This document shows positions 11,485 through 24,210 of a stretch of 64,000 nucleotides of DNA, piece by piece. The stretch comes from Micropterix aruncella (Eukaryota > Arthropoda > Insecta > Lepidoptera > Micropterigidae), in NCBI GenBank assembly GCA_944548615.1, contig OX155954.1, positions 1,841,335 to 1,905,334 of the forward strand, given 5' to 3'. How positions within the stretch are numbered: the first letter of the stretch is position 1; the number at the start of each line of letters is the position of its first letter. Under the pieces are notes generated by a model. It had not been told where the DNA came from. It saw only the letters and a list, made by a program, of their open reading frames with translations, and did no database searches. The translations under genes were made by a program, and so were the position numbers.

Positions 11485-11735
11485 AAAAACGCATTTACCG
11501 CGTGCAGTTTGTAACACCCAACGATTCGGCGATGTAGTAAACCGTCGTTGTCCAGGGTAGGCTCGTTTACCCTAGACTTCACCTTTGCAACTTTTCCAAA
11601 ACATTGGGGGTTACTAATTAACATCATGCTTTTCCTAATACGCCAGCGCCAGGTGTCCCGTAATCTGGCCTGCTGACTGTAACCCGGCATTCTATGGTAA
11701 AAATACTGTCTCATCTTAAAGTATCAGCTTTTCCA
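11485..11735. repeat. Interspersed repeat related to 6390 and 19855
   Basis: 11640-11725 matches 6409-6480. 11495-11580 resembles the 'gttgtccagggtag' foldback repeat seen at 19855-20010 and 45340-45520. Confidence 0.5.
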
Positions 11736-12239
11736 AAACTCTTGCACTTTGTCGCCTGCTCTCGACTATAATTACAACCTGGCTGGCACTAGTCGCCTGG
11801 GATCGAGGGTGGAGCTGCCATAAAAACAAGAAGAAAAAAATGAAGTTCTGCAGCGACACACTATATTATACACTAACATTGGGTTTTGGGGCAGCGACAT
11901 TACACGTGTCACCTCCTCCCAGGTGCAGTGCGCTTCGCCACCGTAAAAGCAGCGACAACTCGTAAACGCTTTCAGCTGAAAATTTAACTCGCCCATAAAA
12001 CGAGCGACCGTCGGCTAATATTTAATAAAAGTAAATTGGTCGCACCGGGGTACTCTACTAGGCTATAACGCCGCATCGCCCCGTTTCCTTCCACACTGCA
12101 TACCGATCGAAAATAGCCATGGCACTTTTTTTATCACCCCCAAATGCATTAAATGACCAAATGACACTTTAATTACGTTTCGTTGAAGTTAAAGGACAAT
12201 GGGCAAAAATGTATGGGCGCTGGGACCACTTCTCAAATA

Positions 12240-12420
12240 ACAATAATGTATTTATCTGCATGCCCTCTCACTCCTTTATAAAGTCCTGAATAGTCCCATA
12301 GCACCTCCTTACCTTGAAGACCTCTTTCACCCGTTAGGAAGTCATAGTGTTCCATTCAGGTCAAGTCAGGACAACACCATAGTAATTCCATTACATCAGT
12401 CTTCTTTTTCATCAACTCAT
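12240..12420 (+). mobile_element. Possible LINE ORF2 C-terminal fragment
   Basis: One frame reads PPYLEDLF...IPLHQSSF, like the tail of non-LTR retrotransposon ORF2 proteins, with a stop-free stretch of about 60 codons. It is a short decayed piece. Confidence 0.4.
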
Positions 12421-13960
12421 TCACCGTCCACTCTGCTCAAGTGGCTACTTAAGTATGGTTTCCGAATTGTAATCGGCCAAGATAGGTCATGCTTGAGATA
12501 CGGAACCCCTTAAGTATCGACTGTGAATACGGCTGAAAGTCACTTCACTTAAGGGGTACCACCCTAATCATTACAACGCAGAAGAAAAATAAAAAAACAA
12601 ATGTTTTATCTATAAATATACGATTAGTTAGATAAAGGTCTAAAGTTTCATTTGACTTGAGTATTCTTTAATAATCTTCTAGGCCTTATGAGTTTTGCGC
12701 AAATATACATCGGGGTTGGAAAAAGAAAGATACAAAAAGATATAAAGGGGATGGAAATGTTTAAAAATTTTATTTGTTTATTCAACTCCGCAAGGAATCG
12801 ATCAAGTAATATTTGACGGATTTCTAGTTAAGAAAACAGCAAACTTCGAAAGATTTCTAATTTGTTTAAAATGTTTTTTAACTCTTCTCTGAACTTAACG
12901 AATCTTTTTTTTCTAATTTAAAGGTCAATATTATGTCCTATAAATAGTCGGAGACACGTTATTAATCAAGTATGTAGGTCACTATGTGATTTGATATTTC
13001 TTATTTTGTTTTTTTTTTTTTTTTGCGTAGTACTTGTATATTATTTAGTATTTTTTTATATTTTTCGATCAATTTAATATATAGGTAGGTAAGTGAACTT
13101 GTTTGACTATTTAGATTGTTTTTTATTAAATATTTCATCATCAAATATTTTTTAAATTATCATAATAATGTTATTTTGAAGTAAATATTTATTTTGATTA
13201 TGACGTGGTTCACGCCAGTTAAATTATAGAAACTTGATCTTTTCCTATTTATTTAATAAAATTAAAATTGTGGACACCAGAAAGTATTTCAGTTCAAAAG
13301 CTTAGAAATATTGAATAATGCCAATTAGTATTGAAATTGCATAGCGGTCGTAATGTGATGGCCACTCACTGTGTAATGTAGGATTAAGGCAATCATTGCT
13401 GATACATCCTGTATATGGTATGTAGAAACGACGCGTTAGGTTAGGTTGCATGGATGCATGAATCGCGCTTGAATATGTGAGGAAAGTGTAGGAAATAACA
13501 GCCAATCATATGTGCTCATCCGAGGATGAAGTGAGACGTGTCACCGACGCCATTCGATATGGAGCGGTATTTCATCCGCATTTCATGTGCCGCAGCGATA
13601 TGAATGAGATGCAACGTCTCCCATCCGATGCAAACGTCAATATATTAGGTAAATCCTCTTGCGTGCTGTATTTTGCTCAAGAATTGTTTTTTGTATGTTT
13701 TTAGAATAAGGATGAACGTTTCAGTACAAACGAAAGCTTGAACACAACACGCACGCCAACATATCCGAGCAATAACAAAAGACGGAAACACTAATTTTGA
13801 AAAGGAATAACATAGCGTTCGGAACGAAGGAGAACGTTTTGGTTGCGGAATCTTCGGGAATGGTTTCAGAATTCCACCACATCTCTTTCGATCTGCAGTT
13901 GACAAATTTGTAATAATACCCTGTAAAGACATTTTCGTAAGGAATAATTGCAAAATTTAC
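12421..13960. other. AT-rich non-coding DNA with one unexplained open stretch
   Basis: This is mostly AT-rich. At 13510-13704 a plus-strand frame of 64 codons has an unbiased composition and is interrupted by a possible splice donor (GGTAAATC near 13649). I recognise no family. Two TTAGG units (13437-13447) resemble the insect telomere motif but are far too few to matter. Confidence 0.35.
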
Positions 13961-13969
13961 GAATCCTGA

Positions 13970-14625
13970 CCAAAGCTGAGCTCAGCTCTGAAAAAACGCA
14001 GCTCCGGTTTTGATCGATAAACGATCCGTTGGTCACCCGATCCCGTGTGAGCTCAGCGAGCAAAGGGCGCTTTGGTCCGCGATTAATTTAAGTTTGAAGT
14101 ACCGCTTTTGTCAGGTAGAGGCCGCGCCAGCGACTTTGAATGTGCGACCAGACTGGAGGACGGCGATATCCGGCCAAATCTGGTAGTGAGGGCGTGAGGT
14201 CGGCCCGCTGGGTTTACTTCCCAGAGCCTCGCGGCACAGTATACCAGACAGTAGCATCTCTTAGAACAAAATTGAAATCGAAGCGAATACGTCACGAGTC
14301 GTAAGAGCTCAGATATGTAAGAGTTCGAAAAATTCGTCAGCCTTTACCTGCACGTAACGCTAACCAAAGGTGTTCGGCGAGACGTACCCATCTGCCCACA
14401 TTCCTCGCACTTTCTTCCCGCAATGCCCCGTAGCTCGAGAGTAAACCTACTGTTTGGTATACTGTGCTCGCGGTAAGTCGTTGTAACTCTCACGGGCATG
14501 TTGGCGTAGTTAGACGCTGGACTCTGTTGTCTTTAGGTCTCCGCGTTCAATCCATGGGAGAAACAATGATCTTATATCGTTATATTATAGCTTCATGGGG
14601 TGGCGGGTTCGCCTGTAGTAGTTGA
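13970..14625 (-). repeat. GCR family, reverse copy in two pieces
   Basis: 13970-14250 is the reverse complement of the GCR middle and 5' parts. 14460-14625 is the reverse complement of the first part (ending in 'gacgggttcgcc...tagttgac' form). The pieces between are diverged. Confidence 0.6.
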
Positions 14626-14802
14626 CTATTTTCAAGTACTCTGATGGCAAAGATCCAAATTGGTATTTCCATGGGATCAAAGCAATGGAGAAAGATAAGA
14701 AAGTATATTAAAGGTTGTGTGGAAAACTTTGAAATATAAAATTAAAAGATTCTTTCACTGATTAGAGTTGATTGAAAGTTTCTTTCACAATTTACACGAT
14801 AC

Positions 14803-14990
14803 CATTAAACAAAAATCAGCATCCCTAGATACGGGTCTCTGACCTAGTTAGGAATGCGGAAAAACATTTTCACCATAGGATGTGCTCAATCTCTCCCAAC
14901 TCAATCATAGTATGTTAATGGTGTGTATATGACATATATAAAGTTATTGTAAATTAATAAATAAAAATAAATAAATAAAATAAAACTGTT
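14803..14990 (+). mobile_element. LINE 3' end (same family as 6125-6300)
   Basis: It is nearly identical to 6125-6300, including the 'atccctagatacgggtctct' block and the terminal (AATA)n tail. It is a 5'-truncated retroelement insertion. Confidence 0.75.
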
Positions 14991-14999
14991 AAGCTTTTA

Positions 15000-15540
15000 C
15001 TGTTAAATTTCGTTCACTAAAAAAAACAGTGTTTTTCACTGTTAGACATAGAACTTTTCTTTCTTCCCACGTTTATTATATTTATTTCCAAACAAAACCA
15101 TGCGTCATTTTCCGTGCGGTTCAATTCACTTGGTTCATTAGAAAGTGAGCAAAGCATCTCCGTAAACATGGCGAAATAAGGCTAATTTCTTGACAATAGT
15201 TGACTTGCCGCCGTCTCTCGTCAGACACTTGTTCCACTTCTGCCTGCCAACAATCGCCCGAAATGCCGCAAACTTTCCGGAGGCGCGGAAGCGGCGGAAG
15301 TTTCCTCTCCTTCGCCTTATTGACAAGCCGCCTCCTCTCTCGGTAAATGTAAGGTTTACAGCCACAGTAGACTATTTTGTGCTTTTGTTGCGTAATATGG
15401 TATGAATCCAAGTTCAATATGGTGTATAAACTTAAAAGGCACTAGCCTTAGTGGGGAACTGTGACACGTTATTTGTATCTTTTTTATGAATAAAGACTAC
15501 CACCAAAAAAACTCTTTAACTGTCGCGTTTATTTAACACT
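15000..15540. other. Unassigned; possible decayed LTR
   Basis: 15060-15430 is open in more than one frame but has no domain. 'gaataaagactaccacc' near 15488 looks like a polyadenylation region. I cannot assign it. Confidence 0.3.
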
Positions 15541-15650
15541 AGCTGTGCTCCGCGGTTTTACCCACCGTTTAGTTTAAATATTCATATTCATTTTATTAGT
15601 ATACTGGTATACAAGTCAGATACAGATTAGCAAACATTCATACTATCTGA
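15540..15650. repeat. Fragment of the 'tagctg(c/t)gc(c/t)ccgcgg' repeat
   Basis: It begins like the repeats at 17573 and 38322 but diverges after about 30 bases. Confidence 0.45.
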
Positions 15651-15654
15651 TGTT

Positions 15655-16040
15655 AGCGGTAATTCCGTTGGAATTTATCGCGGATCGTGGCGCTCTTTGC
15701 CCACCAATATCGCACGGGATCGGGTGACCAACGGGTCGTTTCAAGGTAGCGGCCATCAAGTCAACAACCAACCCCGCTGCTTAGGAAACGTATCAGATCA
15801 TTCCCAGTCCCCCTGTTTATTCGCCGGGATGGACAGTCGATTGACGCCGCTAACACTAACGCCGCACGATGCGCAAGCCGCCCAGCAGCGCCCGATGTGT
15901 TCCCCCAAAGGATTTGATCACACTTGTCCACGATACAGCCGTGACAGGGTTCACAGTGTCCATTTCCAGGCTCTCCCTCTTCGATGAGGCTACCGGATGG
16001 GAGTGGAACTGTGAGTTAAACCGACTTAAGATAACAAACA
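15655..16040 (+). repeat. GCR family, middle to 3' segment
   Basis: It matches 9850-10140 and 10380-10720. Its reverse complement matches 7880-7930 and 14030-14080. No coding domain is present. Confidence 0.6.
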
Positions 16041-17205
16041 GGACTTATAACCTAAGCTGCACGGAACATTTGGCTGCCAGTCTTATATTATGTAACAAGC
16101 TCTACTTGCCACTTGCAAACAAACATTTTTTTGTATTGTAAAGAAAAGATAAAATAAACAAAACAAAACGAAGAAAAAAACACAAGAATAATGTAAAAAG
16201 AAGAAATACAAGCCAAAATGCAAGAGATCATTAAATACTTTAGCCACCAAAGCATTTTAGACTTCACTCGAGTAATATTCCTCCAGTGAGTAAAACGCCT
16301 TATCTGTATGTAAGGTACCTCTTAAAGCGTCTCTTAAACACGTCAAGAAATAGGATTATTATGTACGTAAAGAAATACGATTATTCATAAATAATTCGGA
16401 GTATTTTTTTATTCGCGATATTTTACCTACCGCTAGGTGGCGCAGTGCGCTCAATGCTTGTCAAACTTGTATTCCCGAGTTAAAAAGTTTGTTTAAAAAA
16501 AAACATTATTTTTTGTTATTTTATTTTTTTAATCAAAAATTTGCTCGTAGTGCTGCACCCACTTCAAGGATGTCGGTTAATTAAAACTCACTCTGCATAT
16601 GCCAGTCTCAAGCGAATAGTAGTCATTCAAAATGACGTGTGTATTTTGTGTACCACGTTCCAGCCACCCCGCTCGCTCAACGCTGGTTGTCAATAACCGA
16701 AATTCCTGTTGCCGCATACCAGCAACCCGCGCGTCGTTGAGTTGTGGATAAACGATTTAGTATGCATGCCCATACGCTTTGCTTCTTGTCATAGATAAAT
16801 CGGCTTCCATTCCAATCGTACGCTTTTTAGTTTATAACACTCGAGTCATTCGATCCACGTTGCGATACCGGCCCTCTCGGTCACTAACTTTTATTGTCTC
16901 GCACCAAAATGACCTAATGATAGGCGAGGCGTCTACGCTCAACTCCACTACTATCATCCAGTGGTACTCAAACTTTTTAGGTCTTTGTTCGACTCGGCAA
17001 AAATAACCTTCGACCATCTCGTGTTATCGTCACGATCCACCGCGTCGTGTTACAATAAAATGATTCTTACATTTTCTTCTCTTCTTACAGTTTCTCTCAC
17101 TACAAGACATACAAAAAATGACAACGGCAAAAGACAACATTTTTGCGTTTACTGTAAAAAAGTCACATTTTTAAAATAAGAAATCGGTTGTTATTACCAT
17201 ATCGG
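16041..17205. other. Unassigned; includes half of a hairpin MITE
   Basis: 16415-16515 ('gcgatattttac...gctaggtggcgca') matches the right arm of the hairpin MITE at 19560-19660. The remainder holds short open frames without recognisable motifs. Confidence 0.35.
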
Positions 17206-17212
17206 TCGTTGT

Positions 17213-17567
17213 ATGTCCACAAGAATATTGACAAGTTTAAAAAAAAGCGACACTCATAATGTTAATACTAGACATAAGCATAACCTTGTTGTACGTGCTA
17301 CTCGTCTCCACAAAATAAGCAATTCTTTTTTGGGACAATGTATACGCTTCTATAACAAACTTCCTCATACTATTAGAGAACTATCTGTAAATAAGTTTAA
17401 AGCTATCATCAAAGCAAAATTGTATAAAAAGGCATACTATACAATATCTGATTATGTAAATGACAAAACGGCTTGGGAGTAAGGCTTGGACGCATCATAA
17501 GAACATAAATTAGAAATAATATTTAATTGTGTCTATATGAATAAAGAACATTTTGATTTTGATATAT
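17213..17567 (+). mobile_element. Non-LTR retrotransposon ORF2 C-terminus and 3' end
   Basis: The open frame from 17213 to the stop at 17482 encodes a typical LINE ORF2 tail (TRHKHNLVV, then LHKISNSFLGQCIRFYNKLP, then FKAIIKAKL). A short 3' region follows with a polyadenylation-like signal near 17538. It is 5'-truncated but the tail is intact, so it is fairly recent. Confidence 0.8.
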
Positions 17568-17572
17568 ACTAG

Positions 17573-17790
17573 CTGCGCCCCGCGGTTTCGCCCGCGTGGT
17601 GATGGAAAATTGTGATAATGATGATAGGAAACTATATATCTTAATAAATTATAGCCTGTGTGTTATTCTGATGTGTAAGCTATATTATTGTAAAGTTTAA
17701 TCAAAATCCATTCAGTAGTTTTTGCGTGAAAGAGTAACAAACATCCATATATACATTCTTACAAACTTTCGCGTTTATAATAGTAGTAGG
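17573..17790 (+). repeat. 'tagctgcgccccgcgg' repeat, copy 1
   Basis: It begins tagctgcgccccgcggtt and ends 'gtttataatagtagtaggat'. A homologous copy is at 38322-38850, in which extra sequence is present in the middle. This repeat type is familiar from lepidopteran genomes and probably derives from a non-LTR element. Confidence 0.6.
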
Positions 17791-17794
17791 ATAG

Positions 17795-18870
17795 GTTGTT
17801 AGATTGCAAAATGCCGTACTACGTTTTGGCAGTTGAAAAGCAACGTGTAGATGGCACTCATACTTCCAAACATTGATTAATCTTCTCTTATATTCAGTGG
17901 CGCAATAGATGGCTTCGTGACACATCTATACGGTATTCTATCTCAAAATAAAATAATAATCTTTAAATCATAGCTCTTATTATTTTAATGTTATTTACAT
18001 AAAAATGTCCATTTTAATTTGGTAAACAAATTTCAATACATAACAGTTAAGGGCTCTCATGTTTAAATAGACTGATACAAGCTGCAAGATGCTAGACAGC
18101 ACCTCGCAGAAACTGCAATTAATGCAGACATTCACTCGCAGCATACCCGCGGTAGCTCCCTTTTATGCGTACCCCGAATAGGACTGGCAAAATTACAGAA
18201 AAGCTACTTGTACCTTAGCATTAAATTCTACAATCCCTACAAAATTTGAACAGCTGGAGGACATAAAATTCAAAAAAAACATCAAGGAGATGCTGATAGG
18301 CCACCCTTCCTATAATTTGGCCAAATTTGAGGGCCATGATTTTTCAAATAGTGTGCCCATTTAAACTACTCAAAAAAGTAGAGCCTTATTGTCTGATTAT
18401 TTTATATGGTCTTATATCTGTACTTTTAGTTTAAAATGTATAACGATGATTTAATTTGATTATTTAACATTTTACTGTCAATTTGAATATTACGATGAAT
18501 AATTTTACTACGTATCTTTTCGAATTACTAACTACTTCAAATATTAGGCTTCTATTTTGATTATTTATATTTATAGTTTGACAATCTAGTAGTTAATTCT
18601 TGACTACCTATATATGTTCAGTAAAGAGTAGTAACGAAAATTACTACCTAACCCAATTATTTTGACACGTCCAAGAGCGGTCTTTAGCCGTCAATTGGAC
18701 ACGACTAAAATGTAATGTAATGTAACAAGTAGATGGAATTCTGATCTCTCCGTTTTATTTCTGTGATATAATCAGCCTATGTAAAAACGATAGATGGCGC
18801 TAGTAATTTAATTATATTTTTTATTATCATTGAATAAATAATGGGTTTTTAATATGAATCAGTCCTTTAA
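17795..18870. mobile_element. 'gatggcactcat' MITE split by a LINE fragment
   Basis: 17795-18075 and 18735-18870 match consecutive parts of the repeat at 40190-40600. Between them is a LINE tail whose frame at 18190-18363 reads LALNSTIPTKFEQLEDIKFK, typical of ORF2 C-termini. 'acaag' occurs at both junctions and could be the target duplication. The LINE family recurs at 35270-35650. Confidence 0.6.
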
Positions 18871-18954
18871 AAAAACCGAAATTAAAAAAACCGTCTTGTC
18901 AAGTTTCTTTTATCAAAGATTGATTATCTGAAATTAATAATATATTAATACAGA

Positions 18955-19225
18955 AGACCTCAACGGCTGCAAAGTCGGAAATGGAGGCCATTGAAACGGC
19001 GGAGCAGGCGGAAGGGGCACCCATCCCCTTCCCTCCAACAGGGAGCTAACCCCACATATTGGGGTGTCGTGTTGGAGCTGTACTGTCAGGCACGGCGGTG
19101 CAATAGAGTCGGTGGAAGATACCCTAGGGGTTCAACGGCAGCGCTCATAGTCCTAAGATTGGATTAGTGTCTTGGCGTCAGGTGGCAACCAGCCGTAAAA
19201 CACTACAGCCTCTTTTTATTCCTTG
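18955..19225 (+). mobile_element. LINE 3' untranslated region (R1/Jockey-like)
   Basis: The GC-richer text 'ctgcaaagtcggaaatggag' through 'cttggcgtcaggtggcaacc' resembles the 3' end of site-specific or Jockey-like LINEs. No domain remains, so the family assignment is tentative. Confidence 0.4.
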
Positions 19226-19242
19226 TCTATGACATTACACAA

Positions 19243-19480
19243 TGGGCCCGATTGCGTTTCTTTCTGAACTGAAACTAAAATTAGTCCAAGCGAACGAGAC
19301 AGAGCAATACGTTAGAGCGGAATATGAAACGAACGATCGTCGATAAATATTACCCGTCGAACTTATACTCGTCCGAATAAATTCGAGCATATTTCGTGCG
19401 GTGTAAGATTTGACCTTGACGGGCAGTTTTAATGCGTAATAGTGACAACCGGTCATCTCACATTCCACTCTAGCGTATAT
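19243..19480. mobile_element. MITE with long inverted ends, copy 2
   Basis: It is homologous to 5394-5640, with the same inverted 'acgttagagcggaat' and 'attccactctagcgta' arms. The right end appears replaced by the following hairpin repeat. Confidence 0.7.
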
Positions 19481-19489
19481 AATTTTTTG

Positions 19490-19680
19490 GCAATAAAAAA
19501 AAACATTTTTTTTTATGTGAAAATTTGGAAAACCTGATTGATAAATAAATGTTTGACAAGCGTTGAGCGCGCTGCGCCATCTATAAATACGTAAAATATC
19601 GCGAATAAACAATATTAGCGATATTTTACGTAACGCTAGATGGCGCAACGCTCTCAACTCTTATACTATTTTTCAAAACA
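19490..19680. mobile_element. Hairpin MITE
   Basis: 'gttgagcgcgctgcgccatct...acgtaaaatatcgc' pairs with 'gcgatattttacgtaacgctagatggcgcaacgctctcaac' across a spacer of about 15 bases. It is a foldback element with no coding capacity. A half copy lies at 16415-16515. Confidence 0.75.
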
Positions 19681-19854
19681 TTAAACTTTTCAAAGTTTGT
19701 AATAAAAAAATTAAAAAAACATGTTATTTTTATTTTTGTGTTTTTTCAAAAAAAAAACTATCAAAAGTTGCTTATTAGCTCATACTTATTCACCCACTTC
19801 AAGCATGTCACGAATTTATAAATAGGATAGAAAACGAATTTACCACGTGAAATT

Positions 19855-20010
19855 TGTAGCACCCGACGTTTCGGTGACGTTGCAGCCGCCGTTGTCCAGG
19901 GTAGACATTTTCAGGGTAGACATTGTCCAGGGTAGACATTGTATCCAGGGTAGACATAGTCTATTTATAATGTCAAACGACAGCGATAGTCTTCGATTTT
20001 ATGTGTCACG
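19855..20010. repeat. 'cgttgtccagggtag' foldback-family fragment
   Basis: It shares the 'cacgtgaaatttgtagcacc...gttgcagccgccgttgtcc' arm with the complete palindrome at 45340-45520. A short 'ccagggtagacatt' unit is repeated several times. Confidence 0.55.
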
Positions 20011-20039
20011 AATTTAAAACTCACCTGTATATACCTACA

Positions 20040-20760
20040 TATACTAGCAGACCCGTGCCCACTTCGTTGGACGGTAAAACTTTTTACCTGTGATGAAATT
20101 ATGAGTGTGGTTCGGTTAGTACTGAGTGCTATGATTTATTTCCTGACTACCAAAAGAAGGGTTATATTTTTACTGCATATGTATGCATGTATTTGCATGC
20201 CAATTCGACTATAATACCGTTATTTTTGAGTGTCTTCTTGTGAGTGTCTTATTTGTGAGCGTATTATCTCGTTAACTATTTATGCAGTAAAAGGGAAAAG
20301 TCTTATGTTTTAAACACTTGAGACGATAAATTTACTTATTTTGATAAGAAATCATAATTGTTGATAATATGACCAATAAACATGACCTAATGATTTTAAA
20401 TATTTTTTTAAATATAAAATACTACTTTTTGTGACTTAAATATAAAAGTTAGACATATGCTGTCGCTGACTTTTTTATAGGCGTTATCAAGCTCTAGAAC
20501 TTAATCATATATCTCTCATCGTTAAGGCAGTGTTAGTTAGAAACATTTTCGTTCGACCGCTTATTCTCCCACTTACGTTGCAAATCTGACTACCACGAAA
20601 AAGCCTGTTCATTTTTCGGATTAATATATAGCCTATGACACTCACAAATAACGTGGCTTTCTATTGGTATAAGAATTTTCAAGGTCGGTTCTGTAGATCC
20701 AGAGATTACTTCCTACAAAGTCACAAACTTTACCTCTTTATAATATTAGTATAGATATAC
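20040..20760. repeat. Lepidopteran-type dispersed repeat
   Basis: It starts 'actagcagacccgtgcccac' and ends 'tataatattagtatagat', matching the layout of the 17573 and 38322 repeats. No coding frame is present. Confidence 0.45.
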
Positions 20761-21004
20761 ATCCTGCCTGATAATGCTCATGTTCATGCTCATCCTGACA
20801 ATGTTGTTGCTAAACAACATTGTCATAAATAAATTTAAAAAAATATGTTGAAGAATGCCGTGAAAAATAAAATCAAGTAAACTAAAATTTTAGTAAAATT
20901 TCAAATAATCATAAAAGGTATGTGATAATAATAATATAAAGAACAAAAAGCATGCCAATCATAAATATATGGTAGGTGAATAATAATGTGTTAGGAATGG
21001 TAAG

Positions 21005-21724
21005 TTAGATAGGAATAAAGCAAATTAGTTTTTCGGTTTCTTTCCTTCCCTGGGTGATAAACCAGTGGGTTAGTCTTTTTTTGTTTATATTTATTTTTAT
21101 ATTTTTACCTTGAGTATAAATGCCGGGTATATCCTTAATTTTATTGAACAACGACGGTGCCAAGTATAGAAAATGTCTCTGTGCATGGGTACTATTCAGT
21201 TTGGGCACTATGTGGTTACTATTAGTTATCACTCGTGTTATAATTGTATGGGTTGTTTGCTGGTGCAATTATTTATGTTTGTGATAATAGAGTATTATCG
21301 TTTTAGCAAATGTTTGCCGTACGTCAAGAACAGAGAACTCACGAAAAAGTTGCTCAGACGGGTATCTCAACGGTTTTTTGTTGACAACTCTTAACAGCGC
21401 CTTCTGAGCTTTAACAAGTGGATCGAGGTGTGATAGTGCTGCACCGCCCCAACCAAGAATCCCATATGATATAAAGCTGTTAGCAAGCGCGTAATAGACA
21501 ACTTTTAGTAATGGTTTCGACATTACGTTACGTAGAAGTTTAAATGGATGAATGAGTTTGCGAATTTTAGCCGCTGTGTTGTAGATATGGTAAGACCAGG
21601 TCAATCTATTGTCCAAAGTCAAGCCTAGGTATTTAATCGTGCTCACCTTGTCTAGTTTAGAACAAGCACAGGTAGTTGATGGACATAACATTAAATAGGT
21701 GGTATAGTCGTAAGATATTGCCAT
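21005..21724 (-). mobile_element. Non-LTR retrotransposon RT C-terminal region, one stop
   Basis: The minus-strand frame from 21724 shows the C-terminal region of LINE reverse transcriptase (KYLGLTLDNRLTWSYHI, then NSFISYGILGWGG, then KAQKALLRVV). An in-frame stop lies at 21271-21269 and the same frame continues to 21005 (HAQRHFLYLAPSLFNKI). It is 5'-truncated. One stop and no obvious frameshift suggest moderate age. Confidence 0.85.
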
Positions 21725-22580
21725 TTGGCATTAGGCCCACCATTGTGTACTCTATTGTGTGTGCAAAAAAGTGTTTCAAACAAATAAACAAACAAACCTT
21801 GACTTCCTAACGGCCGAAAGAGGTTTTTGGTGGTATTGCGCAGAGATTTTCCGACGTGTATCGCCTCGGTCGCGCACTTTCCGAATGTAATAAGTAAATG
21901 CACGTGTACACTAGGAAGGCAGACTGAAAGATTTATTGTCTCGTGCCGTATCGTGTGGTAATTTCTCACTTTATTGTTGCAATTTGGGGTCGGGCCGATA
22001 GCGATCGCCTGAGAATTTCGCTCTCATTACCATATCCCGAGGCGCTGCGGCGCGGCGGCCGCCGTCTTTTATTGTTTTCAAATTATATCATTCGTAAAAT
22101 TTAAATAATTTGTCACAAAATACCATATCAATAAGGTATTCTTTTTAAAGACGTCTAAAATAAAAAGAGGTACGTGGAGAAAAATCGATAAAAACGGACA
22201 AAATGGCTTTATGATTTTTAGGTTACGTATTTTTAAATACCATATCCCTGTGTCAAAATTTAATTCTAAGTAACCTAACCCTCTAAAAAAGTTAGGAATC
22301 TTTGTGGATTCAATAATTTTTCAATAACATTCAGTAAAAATACAATTATTTTTTTTTAAAATACCGTGAGCGTTCTGAAAGGGTTTTCATTCATTTAAAG
22401 CTTTCTTCGAGTTCGTTTGATCGCGCTAATCTCAAGAACCACTCGACGGATTTCGATGCGGTTTTCATTGTTTGTTAGAGCGTATTTCAGGGAGGTTTCT
22501 TTATAACACTATCAATATATCTACAAGGGGCTGAACCGCAGCGAGTTAAGTGTTATGTGAATGGAAAACAGTTGTGCTTG
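21725..22580. other. Unassigned DNA with a local GC-rich patch
   Basis: 22020-22070 is locally rich in CG and GC. The rest is AT-rich. No coding evidence is present. Confidence 0.4.
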
Positions 22581-22586
22581 CGGCTT

Positions 22587-22705
22587 TTTACGCGACTGCC
22601 CGGCAAAAAAGGAGTGTAACGTGTTCAGGGTTCATCTATGTATGTTTTCTGTTTCGTTATTCCACTATAACTTCTAAATGCTCGAACCGATTTAGAAGTA
22701 TGTGT
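22587..22705. repeat. Interspersed repeat, copy 2 (see 5155)
   Basis: It is homologous to 5155-5265. Confidence 0.6.
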
Positions 22706-23735
22706 CTTATGCTCTATAATCTTAGCTGTCGAAAATAGTTGTCTAAATGTCAATAAATTAACATAAATATATAGTGTTTAGTGTCAAATAAAAGGTCTGA
22801 TAGAGTACATTCCGGAAATATATATGTATCTAAATGGATGAATACTTATAAATAATTATAAAATAATTTTTTAAATAATTATAAATACGGTAGTTCACTT
22901 TTTGTAACGGCAGTCGTGTTTTTTATTCCTTTTTATATACTTGTAAGACATTCTGTCCGACTCGTAGATCGCGATAAACTCAAGAACCGCTGTACAGATT
23001 CTAATTTAGTTCTCACTATTGATTAGGTTTTATTTTGATGGAGATTAAACTGTACAGAATTTCAGTATCTGTACAACTACGACTAAGCGGTGATGACAAG
23101 TTAATTGAGTAGATAGAAAACAGCCACCTGTGCGACTTAAAACTTTTGTGACTTAAAAATAAAGCGATGGTCTATACTTTTTTTTTATTTTCTATGTGAA
23201 AATCGATATCGATGCATATTTCGAATTGTTAGCTTTGGTACTTCCCAAGATATGAGCAATAACAACGACTCTTCCAAACAACTTCTAAAATTAAAATAAT
23301 TTATGACAAGCACCTATTAATGCTCACAAAATGGTATTTTTTGTTAGCTTCGGTATCTAATAGAACACTTATTTTGCAGCATGTAGTTATCATCATTGGC
23401 TGAGGAGTTGAAAGCCTGTACATCAGCGCTATGGCGAGAAACTGCATGTTTTTTTCACATAGATAACTTTACCTGGGACTTTCGCGTGTCACATCAAGAC
23501 GTAAGATTTAATAGTTGGCACCAGGAAGTAACACAGCCAATGTAGTTAGTATACAGAGAAATTTCAGAAAACACCTACTGGAAAAAATCGATTAATTAAT
23601 TGCAATTTTATTGTTATTACTTATTCTAGACTGGAAGATTTGCTGATACGTCCAGATCAGATCTTATAAAGCTAGTCATAAACAATATTAACAAGTTTTT
23701 AGTTACAAATCGTGTCTGTTTTTAAATTGATTGAC
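22706..23735. other. AT-rich non-coding DNA
   Basis: Nothing recognisable apart from short decayed repeat pieces. Confidence 0.4.
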
Positions 23736-23744
23736 AGAGCTTAC

Positions 23745-24210
23745 ATTAATCACTTTAAATGGTAGTTTATTCCACATGACCACCACTCTATTTTGCAGAA
23801 CGTTCTTAAGAGGATTAGATTTAAATTTGCAAGGATGACTTTTTTTGTTGTTTCCTTAAAGATTTGTATTGACGTATTCCCAGGCATATTGTGATAATTT
23901 GTGAGAATTGTATATATCTTAATTGGGTCTCCTCTTTGATTTCCTTGTTTGAGAGTAGTCGGTCCAAGTAATTCCATGCAATCTTTATAATTTCTATTCG
24001 TCAGGGCCACTGGCATTTTGGTTGCAACTTTTCCAGGGCATATACATATTTTCAAAAGTAGGGGTTCCAGAGCTGATAGCCATTCTCAAGAATAGGTCTC
24101 ACATAAGCCTTGTAGGTCTTTATAAACACCTCTATCGACAGTTGTTGAAAAGCCTTCCTTATCAGATAGAGAGTAGTGTTGTCTTTTTTAGCAATTGCAT
24201 TTATGTGTTT
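23745..24210 (-). mobile_element. LINE family A fragment (RT C-terminal part)
   Basis: On the minus strand the text reads LSIEVFIKTYKAYVRPILE, then RNYKDCMELLGPTTLKQ and GDPIKIYTILTNY, a Jockey/CR1-like RT C-terminal region with stops. The same family occurs at 41060-41470, 43640-44335, 50850-51495, 59150-59430 and 60130-60920. Confidence 0.75.

Noticed and set aside
13437..13447. TTAGG units as telomere-like sequence
   Set aside because: Only two units, so this is expected by chance.
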